Assembly (NCBI GenBank): GCA_023853785.1
Contig: JAJIRX010000051.1
Coordinates: forward strand, 1 to 29,291
From: Psilocybe azurescens
Taxonomy: Eukaryota > Basidiomycota > Agaricomycetes > Agaricales > Agrocybaceae
Reading direction: 5' to 3'
DNA length: 29,291 nucleotides
Shown: positions 10,236-20,265 of the stretch, piece by piece
Layout: each line of letters begins with the position of its first letter
Numbering within the stretch: the first letter of the stretch is position 1
The notes under the pieces: model-generated
Told to the model about the DNA's origin: nothing
Seen by the model: only the letters and a program-made list of their open reading frames with translations
Databases searched by the model: none
Position numbers and translations under genes: made by a program

Positions 10236-10635
10236 ATGTCTTTCCTCAGAGGCAATGCCCCAATGTCCGGCGGTGGAGGAGTCAATACCGACAAGATTGA
10301 AATGGCTGTCACTGAGTGAGCTGTCCTGTTTCTTCCGTCGCTCAAACTCCGAGCCTTACTTCGTTCTTAGGCTTGACACAGTGACGGATTTCTTCAACCG
10401 AATGGTCCAGTCAGTAGAAAGGGCATACCATACTTTGACTTCACTAATAATTATCTATAGGTCATGTCACTCAAAGTGCATTAGCGCGCGATACGCCGAA
10501 CCTGACTTGAACAAGGGAGAAAGCGCGTGCATCGACCGATGCGTCGCCAAATTCAACGACGTCCAGAAGAAGGTCGGAGAGAAACTTCAAAGTCGCGGTG
10601 CTGCCAACGCAGCTGGCGGATTCACTCCTGTATAG
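10236..10635 (+). CDS. TIM10: TIM10, mitochondrial intermembrane-space chaperone
   Basis: Small Tim chaperone that, with Tim9, carries hydrophobic precursors across the intermembrane space to TIM22 and SAM. Exons 10236-10315, 10371-10409 and 10461-10635 give 97 residues. The twin CX3C motif is complete: CHSKC and, after a 16-residue spacer, CIDRC. Flanking residues are typical of Tim10 rather than Tim8, Tim9 or Tim13: ELDTVTDFFNRMVQSC before the first motif and NKGESACIDRCVAKF around the second. The N-terminus is Gly-rich (MSGGGGVN), and the C-terminal helix ends AANAAGGFTPV. The long unspliced frame from 10141 is an artefact of open introns: the spliced model is needed to bring ELD next to AVT. 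No frame errors. It is convergent with the mini zinc-finger gene 180 bp downstream. Confidence 0.95.
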
Positions 10636-10814
10636 TCTTGCAGGCGGACGATAGCTCTCATGCGAGCATATACATTCGGCGCATCCACGAACGCCTCTCT
10701 AAACTAATAACCGTCGACAAAAGTATCACTCTTGCTGTAGACGATATAATGGATATGACATAAACAATCAGAAGAACCTCCGAAAAACCTCCATCCTTCA
10801 TATAATGAAATTGT

Positions 10815-11251
10815 TTACTTTCCGAAAGTGGGGAAGCATTCTGTCATCGTTTTTGAGTGCTTGTTAGCCGAGTGTTCCTCGAGTCTGTGAGGAGCGGTAT
10901 GGATGTCAAGGGGAAAGGACCGAGTGAGAGACGTCAGAGTTTATATCGAAGACTTGGTATTTACAAGGAGACTTACGCAGGTGCGCGGGTGGTGATCAAC
11001 TATGGTGGTTTAATGCGTCAGTGTCACGAGGGCGAAAAAACGAAAGGCACTCACAAAGTTTTGCCTGCAGACACTGCAGATGATGGATTTAGCAGCCTCG
11101 TTGACTTTGGCCTGACTCTTGGAGCCTTTGGCGCCAGACTTGTCCGCATTGCGCTCACGCTTTTGTGCAGCTTTAGCTCCCTTTAAACACAAGACGATGA
11201 TCAGCCTGACCAACGAATGTTATCTTATTGTGATCGACTTACGTTTCCCAT
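10815..11251 (-). CDS. ZNF706/At2g23090-type mini zinc-finger protein (4F5-like N-terminus)
   Basis: Short conserved eukaryotic protein with a basic 4F5/SERF-like N-terminus followed by one C2H2 zinc finger. Four coding exons: 11251-11243 (only 9 nt, MGN), 11180-11055, 10999-10977 (23 nt), 10884-10815. The N-terminal part reads GAKAAQKRERNADKSGAKGSKSQ in two steps (GAKAAQKRERNADK, SGAKGSKSQAKVNEAAKS), then the finger CSVCRQNF, LITTRAPALEEHSANKH with the C-x2-C and H-x4-H ligands spread over three exons, and a conserved end TECFPTFGK. Length (about 75 residues) and order match the family. All splice sites are GT-AG and the phases fit exactly. Function is poorly known; human ZNF706 has been described as a repressor, and SERF-like regions modify protein aggregation. 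Neither can be inferred specifically here. Confidence 0.9.
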
Positions 11252-11582
11252 GGTTATTGAATAGAAGAAGGGGTATTGAGATACAAGGAATATTAGGGCC
11301 GAGAACCAAACGAGAAAAACAACAAGCAAATGGGTTGAAATCTGGTCAGTCTCTCCGCAGACCCGTCAAAGTTTGCTTACTTACATAATATGATCACTTC
11401 CAATCCGGTACCGGCGGGACGACAATGCCGCCATCTCTCACTCGAATTTGCTTTTCGAGAGAAACAATGTGCAACTTTCAACCGTGGCTCCTTTTGAGAA
11501 GGGGTTTCTCATGACCTATCGGCTTACGCTTTCCTTACGCATCTTGACATTACCAAGAATCTTCATCAGCTCAAGAAAGGCC
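11252..11582. promoter_or_regulatory. Divergent promoter, mini zinc-finger gene / GLY1
   Basis: A 331 bp gap between the two start codons. The GLY1 frame is open upstream to 11448, with an in-frame ATG at 11511 that could add 24 residues (see GLY1). No other motif was recognised. Confidence 0.4.
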
Positions 11583-13212
11583 ATGTCGACCTCTACCTTC
11601 TCCTCTATCGCGGATCAGCTTAAATTTGACGTTGTATCCAAGACCCATGCATTAGAAAATGCCAACAAACGCAAGGATATAGCACGCACGTTCATTTGTA
11701 AGCGATAAACAACTTTATTTATCGGGACATACGACCAATATATTTGCTATGCAGCCGACACTGTTACAGGTTGAGCTCAGATTTTTATTCAATCATGCAC
11801 TCGTATCTGAGTGCAGAATTCAGTGCCGACTGAGGAGATGTATTCTTATGCTGCTCTTGCAACTTTGGGCGATGATGTCTACTTCGAGCCATCCACAGCG
11901 TCCGTTCAGCATTTTGATCAGGTTTATTCCGTGAATTTAACGACAGTAATCTCACAGGGCATTGGAAGCCCACATCGCCAAGATAACAGGCAAAGAAGCC
12001 GGTCTCTTCGTGGCTTCTGGGACTGCGTCGAACCAAATCGCACTGAGGACCCATCTTAAGCAACCCCCTATTCTGTTCTTTGTGACCATCGCGCGCATAT
12101 CTACAAGTAAGCTTAACTCCTTCGCATCTAAACTGGTCGATTAAATCAGCCAGATATGAAGCCGGAGGTGCTGCCTTCCATTCTGGAGCAGCCGTTATTG
12201 CAGTCGTCCCTACAAACAGTAAGGATAAGATCCGGCTTTGCGTATATGTAGACATTAACACTTTTCAGAGCATCACATTACCCTCCAGGATGTTAAGGAT
12301 AATATCATTATAAGCAATGATACTCATTTGTAAGCCTTACGAAATTATTCAATCACATCCACCGTGCTTACTATCCTATTCTAGTGCTCCCACAGAAGTC
12401 GTTGCATTAGAGAACACTCTTAACGGGACTATCATACCCCAAGAAGAGGCCATTGCCATCTCAGAATATGTTCACTCCGTGGGCCTGAAGATGCATCTTG
12501 ATGGCGCGAGGATTTGGCACGTCGCTGCAGAAACATCCACTCCTCTGAAGGAACTATGCGATCCATTTGACTCCGTGAGTTTATGCTTCAGCAAAGGCCT
12601 CGGTACGAGCCTTTACTCGAAAGCATACGATCCTCTCTGGTTAATTTGTATTTTTATACAGGCGCACCTCTTGGATCGTGTCTAGTCGGAACAAAGGAAT
12701 TCATCACCAAGGCCCGATGGTTCCGCAAGCTCTTCGGAGGAGGCATGCGCCAAACAGGCTTCCTCGCAGGTGCAGCTGCGTATGCTTTGACTAACAACTT
12801 TCCCCAACTCCCTCGAGTCCATGCTTTGGCGAAACGGCTGGAAAGCGGACTAGAAGAGATCGGAGCGAATATTTTGAGTAGGGCCGAGACTTGCATGGTA
12901 GGGATCCTTCATCTCAAGTTGTTTGTTGGTCTAACATATTTACAATAGATCTTCTACGACCCATCTCCTCTTGGAGTGACTTATGATGAAATCGGTGACA
13001 GAGGATCAGCCCTTCCTGAACCTCTCTTCCTTGGCGGATCGCGCCTTGTGGTTCATATTCAAACATCCGAAGGGGCTGTGGACGACTTTTTGAGCGTTGT
13101 GCGGCAGCTCGCCGAGGAGAAGAAGGCTGCTGGCTTTATCAAGCCCGAAACTCAGGCTAACGGCGAGATTAAGGATGTCTACGTTAGACGCGTGCCCAAG
13201 GCCACAAAGTAA
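11583..13212 (+). CDS. GLY1: Low-specificity L-threonine aldolase
   Basis: PLP enzyme of fold type I that cleaves L-threonine (and allo-threonine) to glycine and acetaldehyde; a main glycine source in fungi. Exons: 11583-11697, 11755-11769 (15 nt), 11824-11899, 11958-12106, 12154-12218, 12269-12329, 12385-12602, 12662-12897, 12949-13212. Landmarks: SDTVTVPTEEM near the N-terminus, GDDVYFEPST, GLFVASGTASNQIAL, YEAGGAAFHSGA, ALENTLNG, MHLDGARIWH, and the PLP-lysine motif LCFSKGLGAPLGS, then RWFRKLFGGGMRQTG. One frame break falls in a C5 run at 12064-12068; with C6 the frame reads YSVLCDHRAHIYK, as expected. An in-frame upstream ATG at 11511 would add a basic, acid-free leader (MTYRLTLSLRILTLPRIF) with the look of a mitochondrial presequence. 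The MSTST start at 11583 is the conservative choice. The stop lies 56 bp before the transposon end. Confidence 0.94.
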
Positions 13213-13268
13213 ATTTCACCATCAGGAAGAAGAGAATATTCTTTCAAGGCCTGGTGGCCAATGGGTAA

Positions 13269-13350
13269 GGGCCTGTTCGGCTGCACCATCTCGCGGATGG
13301 TAACTATACACGATCTCCATATTTAGTAACTCGCGACTTGATTAGATAAT
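13269..13350 (+). repeat. Left terminal inverted repeat, 82 bp
   Basis: Identical over all 82 bases to the reverse complement of 20266-20347. The sequence diverges immediately inward (GTGACC after ...GATTAGATAAT). TAA precedes it at 13266-13268. Perfect identity implies recent activity or recent gene conversion. Confidence 0.97.
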
Positions 13351-14337
13351 GTGACCAATTTGTGACCGCATGAATGAAATGTGCAGATTTCGTGTCTCAT
13401 CCTTTGTTACCTTGTATTTCTGGCTTTTTCTGGATCTTTTTCATCTCCATACCATCCAAATTCTCTGGGGAGTGTAGTCACTGGTCAAAGACTGATAAAA
13501 CCTTCCAATACCATTGGCCAGCATTGAGAGACACAGAGAAGGTAACACTCTGTAGAATAGATACTACTGAACTACTTATTATAACCATCTCTTTTGGTCA
13601 CGAGTGACAGACCCCTTGAAGTGAAGAGTTTTTAAATATGTCACAGTCACAGAGATGGTTGAAGAGTTGGTAAAGGGTGAATCAAAAAGGTTTAAAATTC
13701 AAATAAATCATTAAAAAATACAAAAAGTGTCTAATTTAACTTGTACTATTTTTTCCCCCAATTCCTAAAAGCCTCTCATTCATCAAGAACATTTTTGAAC
13801 ATTTTGGGTTCAATGCTGTGGAGAGTTGATAGTGATGTGCTGGATTTGACCTGGGCCAAAATAAAGTCAAGGCAGCTAGGGCTTGAAGACATGAAGAGGT
13901 GTTAGAAATAGGTCACACTCCAGACCCCATGAATGCATGGTCATAGTTGTTCCGGCGATGAGGGCGCAGCCGAAACTCATCTACGGATAAGGAACTAGTG
14001 AGAAATAAGAATTCCACTTCGGGATTTTCATTAAGACCTCGTCTTCGTTAGGAGTCCATCCTGACGTTTAATGATCTTCATCAGCCCCTGTAGCTTCCCT
14101 AATTTCATGTATTATATCCAATAAATATATATACCTTTGGGCCGCTAGAATCCCCTACCTCTCTCGGCCCTCCTAACTCTCTCTCAGAGATTTTCATATC
14201 GCTTTTCCAAAGCTCATATCCCAATCTCTCAATTTTTTGATTTCCATTTTACTTGAAAATCTCTCTTTCATCATCCATTCAGTCTGATCCCTTATCTTCT
14301 CCATCTCCTTCTTTTCTTTTCACAGGTTTCCGAGAGC
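13351..14337. other. Left interior of the TIR element and leader of the retroelement
   Basis: No protein-coding frame is supported. From 13351 to 13916 the AT-rich sequence carries repeated GTGAC/GTCAC pentamers (13351, 13362, 13477, 13597, 13604, 13640, 13646, 13912), which could be subterminal transposase-binding sites. From about 14140 the sequence turns into a C/T-rich leader ending TTTTCACAG just before the gag-like start at 14338; this probably belongs to the retroelement. A TATA-like AATAAATATATATA lies near 14120-14133. The exact junction between outer and inner element was not found. Confidence 0.45.
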
Positions 14338-15817
14338 ATGGTCGACACCTCCGGCGATGTCAATTCCAATGGTACGCCTCCTCCCCCCTCAGCCTGAACC
14401 TACTCCCCCCTTCTACCGGTGACGATACCACTAATGAGGCCCGAACGACGTTCCTGAGCCTATGCCCCCTCTGTGGACCCGCCGCACTCATATTTCCGAA
14501 CATGTCTGTAACATTCTTCGGGCTCTCCCACTTTCTTTGAAACTTTCTCGTAACAAAAGATAGAGGCCGAGAATCTGGCCCGTGTCGACAAAGACACCGA
14601 CCACCAGATCGACCCTATCAATTTCCCAGATCCGGGTTCCCCACAGGCCTCCGTCATATCTCTAACGGAGGAAGACGAGGCTAATCTTCGCATTCCCTCG
14701 ATTGCTCATAAACTTTTGATCTTATGCCGCGGTACATCATTTCTTGGCTCGCTGCTGAGGATGCGCGTACCAAGGAATTGAAAAGGAAACACGACGAGTC
14801 CCTTAAAGACCCGGTCTCTGTTGTGGAGGACAGAGTAGCTAAGCGCCGTTGTATGCAAGGCGCTCAGCTCACTCTTCGTGACCCTTTAGCTCCAGCTTCT
14901 TTCACTCTTCCACAGATCATGTTTGATACCGAAAATCTTGTCGCCATTCCTCTTTCCTTTTTCACACAAAAGAACCTTCGTTACATCATCGACGAGCTTG
15001 CTAGTCTTCCCACAAAGAAGGTTAATTCCTGTTCTGGGGATTCAAAAGCTATGTATATTCTTGACATTGAAAAACTCTCTGCCAAGCTTGGTGGAGAGCT
15101 CTCCATGGACTTCGGTTCTTATCTTCAAGCTGCAGATCAGTATTATAAATTTCAACTGCAACGTTCTGCTGACAAGGAATGGGGAGACATTTGGTCTGCC
15201 CATTTCCGATTTTTTGATACGCGCCCCGACGCTGCCGAATTATTTCCCGCATGGATGCATGCGGAGCACAAGATGCGTCGTGATACACGAACTTATCATC
15301 AGCGCTATCTCATCTCGGACTACGAAGCGGCCTATAACCATTCGGTTATTGAGCACAAACAGCGTACATCCGCACAAGCCGACATCTCCAAACTCAATGT
15401 TGAGATGGCGCAAATGCGTGAGCATATGGCTAGGATGTCAAAATCCACTAATTCCTCCCCTTTCTCTGGATTTAATTCTCGTCGTCCTGCAGGCGCTCCT
15501 TCTTCCTCTAGTTCTCTTTTTCCCAACGGCAGTAGGAGCTCGATCCCTCCTATCTGCCTCTTATGCACAGAGATCGGCCATACCCTCGCTGGCCACCCTA
15601 GGGAAAAAATTCCTGCCAAAATTCCTGACGGGAAAAATGCGTGGGCACGGCTCACCGATGGAAGACTCATCTCCCCTGACAACAGGGAGATCTGTATCGG
15701 TTTCAATCTCAGGGGCGCCAATACCCCTTATGCGGACACGGGCGCCACCCGCCTCCACATCTGTTCCCTCTGCGGCTCCAAATCCCATCACGCCCCTCTC
15801 ATCTGCATGCCGTCCGA
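14338..15817 (+). pseudogene. Gag-like region of the YR retroelement, broken
   Basis: Begins with ATG at 14338 (MVDTSGDVNSNG), loses frame within C-rich runs near 14370-14400, resumes as IEAENLARVDKDTD (from about 14559), and shifts again near 14720 into a 365-codon stretch from 14724 to about 15817. The long stretch has coiled, charged N-terminal parts, an RRPAGAPSSSSS linker and two Cys/His clusters near the end: CLLCTEIGH and CSLCGSKSHHAPLIC. The second resembles a CCHC zinc knuckle, as found in Gag-like ORFs of YR retroelements. At about 15818 the frame slips once more into the reverse transcriptase frame (RLSDFLSIARPP). At least three frame breaks make this copy non-functional as written, although some may be base-call errors like those in the host genes nearby. 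Confidence 0.7.
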
Positions 15818-17835
15818 GAGCTTAGCGATTTTCTTTCAATTGCTAGGCCCCCTCGTCTGGCTTATCCGGACTTCACTGCGTTCATCGCTCGTCGTCCCTC
15901 CTTCTCTCCCTCTCTTCACATCTTACCTGACGTTTTTGCTAGAATTATTACTCCTTACTCTGCAGCTGCCTTCCGTTCCCTTCTCATCAAACATGATTTA
16001 TTGCCCTCTTACCCTCTCCTGGTCCACAATTTGGAGCACGGCTTTCCTCTCGGTCCGATGCCTCCACTTTCTTCAACGCACATATTGAAGAATCACCCTT
16101 CCTGTCTGGACTACCCAGACGAAGTCTCAGACTACCTACTTGAGGAAGTCTCTGCTGGCCGCATGTCGGGCCCCTTCTCGAAGGAGGCCGTCGAACAGAT
16201 CCTCCAAGGACCATTCCAGTCCTCCCCTCTCATTGTTGCGGTTCAACCCCAAGGCCCCGGCGAGCCCGACAAGATTCGCATCTGCCGCTTAATCTTTCAA
16301 AAAGCCATGAAAGGTGTTCCCTCGGTGAACTCTTTCATCAGCAAATCCGACTTCCCCACTCGTTTTGATTGTGCCGCGAGGGTCACGGATATTGTACGTG
16401 CTATCATCTCTCTTCTCGGGCTACTCCATCTCGCCGCATTCTTGTCCACTTCGCCCAGTGGGTTGAGCCATCATGCTCAACGGCCCTCATCATTATCATC
16501 ATTATCCTACTATCCTACGATTGTCATCGTTCATATCAAGGCTCTCTTGCCTTTTGTCTCTTCATATAATCTCATTATCATTATCATTATCTCATTATCA
16601 TCATCATTTTCAGGTGTCATTGGCTCCTCCGGGCACCGAAGCATGCACTCGATATTGAGAAATTCCATCGCACTTGTCCGGTGCTTCCAGACCACAAGCC
16701 TTGGCTCGTGGTCCAAGGTTTAGGTACCGACGATTTTTATATCGATCATACCCACCCTTTCGGCGCTGCTTGTGCGAGCAGCAATTCGGTATGATCGCCA
16801 ATGCCTGGTAGATATCTGGATTGCTGCTGGCATCTCCCCTATCCTCAAATACGAAGACGACCTCAACATCTTCCGTTTCCCCACTCCCTTCGGCTCTTAC
16901 GTCGTGGGGGCTTTCGATATGATTACAATTGGCACTCTATGCTCAGCGTGATCCAAAGTGTGCGCGTTCCATGGCACCCGAGCAAAGGCAACACTTGCTT
17001 CTCTAACAAGACCACTTTCATCGGGCTCACATGGGACCTCGCCAACCGTAACGTGTCGCTCCCTGAAAAGAAGCGCGTTAAATTTCTCTCCGTACTCGCT
17101 GCTTCGTGAACACCTTCACAGCGTTCCGGTGTCAGCTGAATGATGTAGAGAAAATACACGGCTCGCTCTGCTATATATCCTTCGTCTATCCCCTCGGCCG
17201 CTCCCATCTTCCATCCCTTTCGAACTTTGCCACCACATTCAAAGGTGATGAATATTCCCGTCGCCATCCCCCCTCAGTCCTCACGGACATGCGCTGGTGG
17301 TCTGCTACTCGAAGTTCCCGGTGTCTGTCGTCAGCTCATTCCTCGTGGTCCTTTGAAAGACATGGGTATCTTCGTGGACGCCAGCACGTCCTGGGGAATT
17401 GGGATCATCATAGACGGTAAATGGGCTGCCTTCGAGCTTGCTCCTGACTGGAAGGAGCCCGGCAGGGACATATGCTGGTTAGAGACTCTTCGCGGGTAGA
17501 ATTCCGCGGTCTACATCTTAGAAGCTATGGGTATATCGAACTCCCGTTTGCTCATTCACTCAGATAACCAAGGCACCATCGGCGCCCGTCACCAAAGGAA
17601 GAAGCTCCAACTTTCATATCAATTACTCTGTTCGTCGTTGTCATACCGTCCTCGCTTCAACGTTTATTTCCCCAGAACTACGCTCACGTTGCCTCGGAAG
17701 ATAATCCGGCGGACCCTCTCTCAGCGGGAGTCAGCGGTCCTTCGGATTCCAAGATCGACACCAAATTCACGCTCCCATGCGAGCTCCAGCCCCTTTTCCT
17801 TCCAAATGATCTTTGCCTCTTATCGTGATGGGCCT
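15818..17835 (+). pseudogene. Reverse transcriptase / RNase H region of the YR retroelement, broken
   Basis: RT-like blocks in order: LLPSYPLLVHNLEHGFPLG, SPLIVAVQPQGPGEPDKIRI, GVPSVNSFI, LAPPGTEACT with LDIEKFHRTCPVLPDHKPW, YIDHTHPFGAACASSNS, and the catalytic box ILKYEDDLNIFRFPTPFG (YxDD type), then VPWHPSKGNTCFSNKTTFIG and SLPEKKRVKFLS. RNase H follows at about 17340-17600: MGIFVDASTSWGIGIIIDGKW, LAPDWKEPGRDICWLE and RLLIHSDNQGTIGA supply the acidic D-E-D residues, ending near SEDNPADPLSAGVSG. Order and wording match YR retroelements of basidiomycetes. A 220-nt GT-AG intron (16394-16613) interrupts the RT; removing it joins VTDI to VSLAPPGT. Several frame breaks and stops (for example near 16645, 16790, 16915 and 17108) make it inactive as sequenced. 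Confidence 0.8.
16394..16613 (+). repeat. Intron in the RT region with CATTAT/CATCAT microsatellite
   Basis: GTACGT donor after GAT ATT and TTTTCAG acceptor before GTGTCATTGG. It contains two tracts of CATTAT/CATCAT-type repeats (about 16487-16515 and 16570-16610) that probably expanded inside it, making it about four times longer than the host introns in this window. Confidence 0.65.
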
Positions 17836-18419
17836 CGAGAAGGCCGGTGCTCCACGAGTGGGCTTGGTACCTCCCTACCATCCCTTCCGCGTCTCGTGCC
17901 CGCACCTAATATCTCTGAATCTTCTCCTTTTTCCCGCTTTTCTCCCCCTTCTCCCTCTCTCTTAGCTTCTTTATCCAATTTTTCCCGTCCCTCTCAACAA
18001 AGCTCTCATGTATCCCTCTCTTCTTCTTATAATCTCAAGTTCTGTTCTCAATATTCTACGTCTCCTAGCATCTTGGACTCTAAAATCTTACATTCCAAAG
18101 ACTTTCACCCTTTACTGAATCATCACTCTTCTATTATTAGTAGGGTTACGGTTAATCATAGCTTATCACAAACGTTCTGCTCTTCGAATTCTGCTTCCCC
18201 ACGGCTCCACACCCTCCCTTACCTTCCGAAGTGCTTCATTCATCTCCTTCTTCTTTGCCACCCCTCCTTATCGCCCCACCCATCCTTCCGGCTCATCGTC
18301 CTCGCCCTCCTTTGCCAACTCGCGAATGTCACCGCATCCGAATCTCCATGCAGTCCTTTTCGTCCAGCGGTACCCGCCCTTCACAGATTATCTGCCTGGA
18401 CTTCGCCATATGACCGTCG

Positions 18420-19566
18420 CACTCGAATGTCCCTCGCGGAGTCGCATCCCGAAGACGTTGTCAACAAGGCCTACTCCTTGGTGTCCGACACCCTCTCGGA
18501 CAACACCAAATCCACCTACGCTGCTGGCATACGTCGCTTTAACGAGTTTTGTGACGAGAAAGGTCTCGACGAGGAGGCTCGCATGCCCGCTTCAGTTATC
18601 ACCCTTATGGCTTTCGTTGATTGGGCTTCCGGCCGTGTCTCGGGCAATACCGTTTGCTCTTGGCTCTCTGGCGTTCGCTCCTGGCACATTCAAAAGAATG
18701 CACCATGGAACGGCGACCATGAATGGCTGACATTGGCCCGCATGTCTGCCAATAAGGCAGGATCAGCGTTCAAACGCCCCCCCTCGTGCCCCCGTCTCTC
18801 GAACATCTTCGCGAACTTCGACGTCATATCGATATCTCAAAATCATTCGACGCCGCTATTTGGGCATGTGCGCTGTCCACCTTTTTTGGCTGCAGGCGTC
18901 TGGGCGAGACAACGGTCAAATCCCCGCATCCTTCTAGCCCACATACAATGTTCTTGCTGGCGTAGGCCGTGTCTCCTTTCGTTCAGCAGGCGGTGTTCTT
19001 GTTTCAGCTAGTTTTCATATCCCTTGGACAAAGACGACACACGAAGTCGGAGCAGAGGTCATTCTTACGGCTCGTAACAACGACCTCTGCCCTGTTAAAG
19101 CTCTTTTCAACCATACTCGTATTAATCATGCCGGCTCCGCCCTGACGTCTCTCTATTTGCCTTCCGCGAGTCGTCTGGTTGTTGGTCTAACATGACCAGA
19201 TCCTGCTTTCTAAATTTCGTCTCCAAGATCTGGGACGACGCTGATCTGGCTCATATCTCGGGACACTCCTTTCGCATTGGCGGCGCAGTCGCTCTCCTTC
19301 TTGCAGGCGTTCCTCCTGAGGTTTTTGCCTTTCTCTCTCTCTTTCTCTCTCGTTCTGACCTTTCTCTTCCAGGTTGTGGCAGCCACCGGGCGGCTGGACC
19401 TCTCTTGCATTTCTCCTATATTGGCGCCCGTATGACCGAAATCATTCCCATGTTTACTGCCTCCGCTTACTCCAGATCAGACTTGGACGCTATATCCTCT
19501 TCCATTGACCAATTTCGCATACGTTGTAACATTCCCAGATCTTCCGCTTCAAGCTCTACTAGATGA
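18420..19566 (+). pseudogene. Tyrosine recombinase (integrase) of the YR retroelement, broken
   Basis: Tyrosine-recombinase domain in three frame blocks. The N-terminal SAM-like core-binding part reads LVSDTLSDNTKSTYAAGIRRFNEF onward (in pieces, to KAGSAFKRPP at about 18780). The catalytic part follows: first Arg in FFGCRRLGE; then SFHIPWTKTTHEVGAEV; the H-x-x-R box in SGHSFRIGGAVALLLAGV; VVAATGRW; and the putative catalytic Tyr in FLLYWR. These are the expected R, HxxR, W/H and Y residues in order. A 52-nt GT-AG intron (19321-19372) sits just after the HxxR box; its removal joins PPE to VVAATGR. Frame breaks lie near 18785, 18950, 19180, 19390 and 19425. The presence of YR instead of a DDE integrase places the element in DIRS/Ngaro-type retroelements. 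No methyltransferase domain, common in DIRS proper, was found between RNase H and YR. Confidence 0.8.
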
Positions 19567-20265
19567 ATCGCCCTGCTCGCTGCTTGACTCATGCATATTC
19601 TTACATATCGTTATTAGCATATCTTAACTGCAATTTTTTATCCCTTATGCTGCTCCTGTTGCTACTTACTGCTCGATCGCTACTGCTAAATAAACTTGAT
19701 CTTTCTTGGACTTACTATGTTATTAAGTTCACCCTCTCATCTTCCTTCGTGCTCTCTTTCAACCAAGCGGAGCTCTGCCCTGTTTGGGGTCGGTTCCCAA
19801 CTGGGACGCCGTCTCGTCTCCAATTGTGCCGTTTGTGAGCTTCGCTCCATTCGGTACAGCCACTTGGATTCCGATTCGGTTTTCCCACTTGGTTTCCCAA
19901 GCGCTCAGGCCTTTGGCGGCCCAGAACCTTCTCACCTCGCTTTCGGCCGCTGTATCGCGTGCAATTCGCGTCGCCTCTCGCGATTCCGGTCGTTCACGTG
20001 ACCCGACGTTTGGGTCCCTCGCGACCAGCCGCCAAAGCCCTCCGCACCCACAAAGATTCGTATCTCACGAATAATTTGTTTCCTCTCTCTTAACTTCACT
20101 ATTCACACCATTTATCCACGAAGGAATTCCTTCGAACGCACAGTGACTTATACAGTAAAGTGCTTAACACAAGTCTTTGGTGATATATGAGACCCCTACA
20201 AGGCTGGAGAGGCATTGCAACAGCGTGTGTAGATATTGATTTCAATGTCACTCAAAGTCACAGAT
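19567..20265. other. 3' non-coding part of the retroelement and right interior of the TIR element
   Basis: No supported gene. It contains a 14-bp inverted repeat with one mismatch (19907-19920 and 20028-20041, core CTTTGGCGGC), several small palindromes (TCCCAACTGGGA near 19796-19807, CTTGGTTTCCCAAG near 19888-19901), and a CACGTG near 19995. The part next to the right repeat is AT-rich with three GTGAC/GTCAC motifs (20143, 20247, 20257), mirroring the left side. Retroelement termini (split direct or inverted repeats) could not be identified by eye. Confidence 0.4.

Noticed and set aside
10141..10635. Continuous 164-codon plus-strand frame covering TIM10
   Set aside because: It reads through introns and lacks the N-terminal Tim10 sequence; the spliced 97-residue model gives the exact family layout.
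16484..16613. CATTAT repeats considered as a CRISPR-like or regulatory array
   Set aside because: Simple microsatellite within an intron; no unique spacers and a eukaryotic context.
17527..19011. A single 494-codon protein across the RNase H to recombinase interval
   Set aside because: The middle (about 17600-18400) is out of frame with the RNase H end, which continues in another frame to SEDNPADPLSAGVSG; only the C-terminal part of this frame is recombinase.
19740..20060. Possible tRNA or 5S-like gene suggested by GGTTCCCAACTGGGACG
   Set aside because: No full cloverleaf could be drawn and no A-box/B-box pair at the right spacing was seen.
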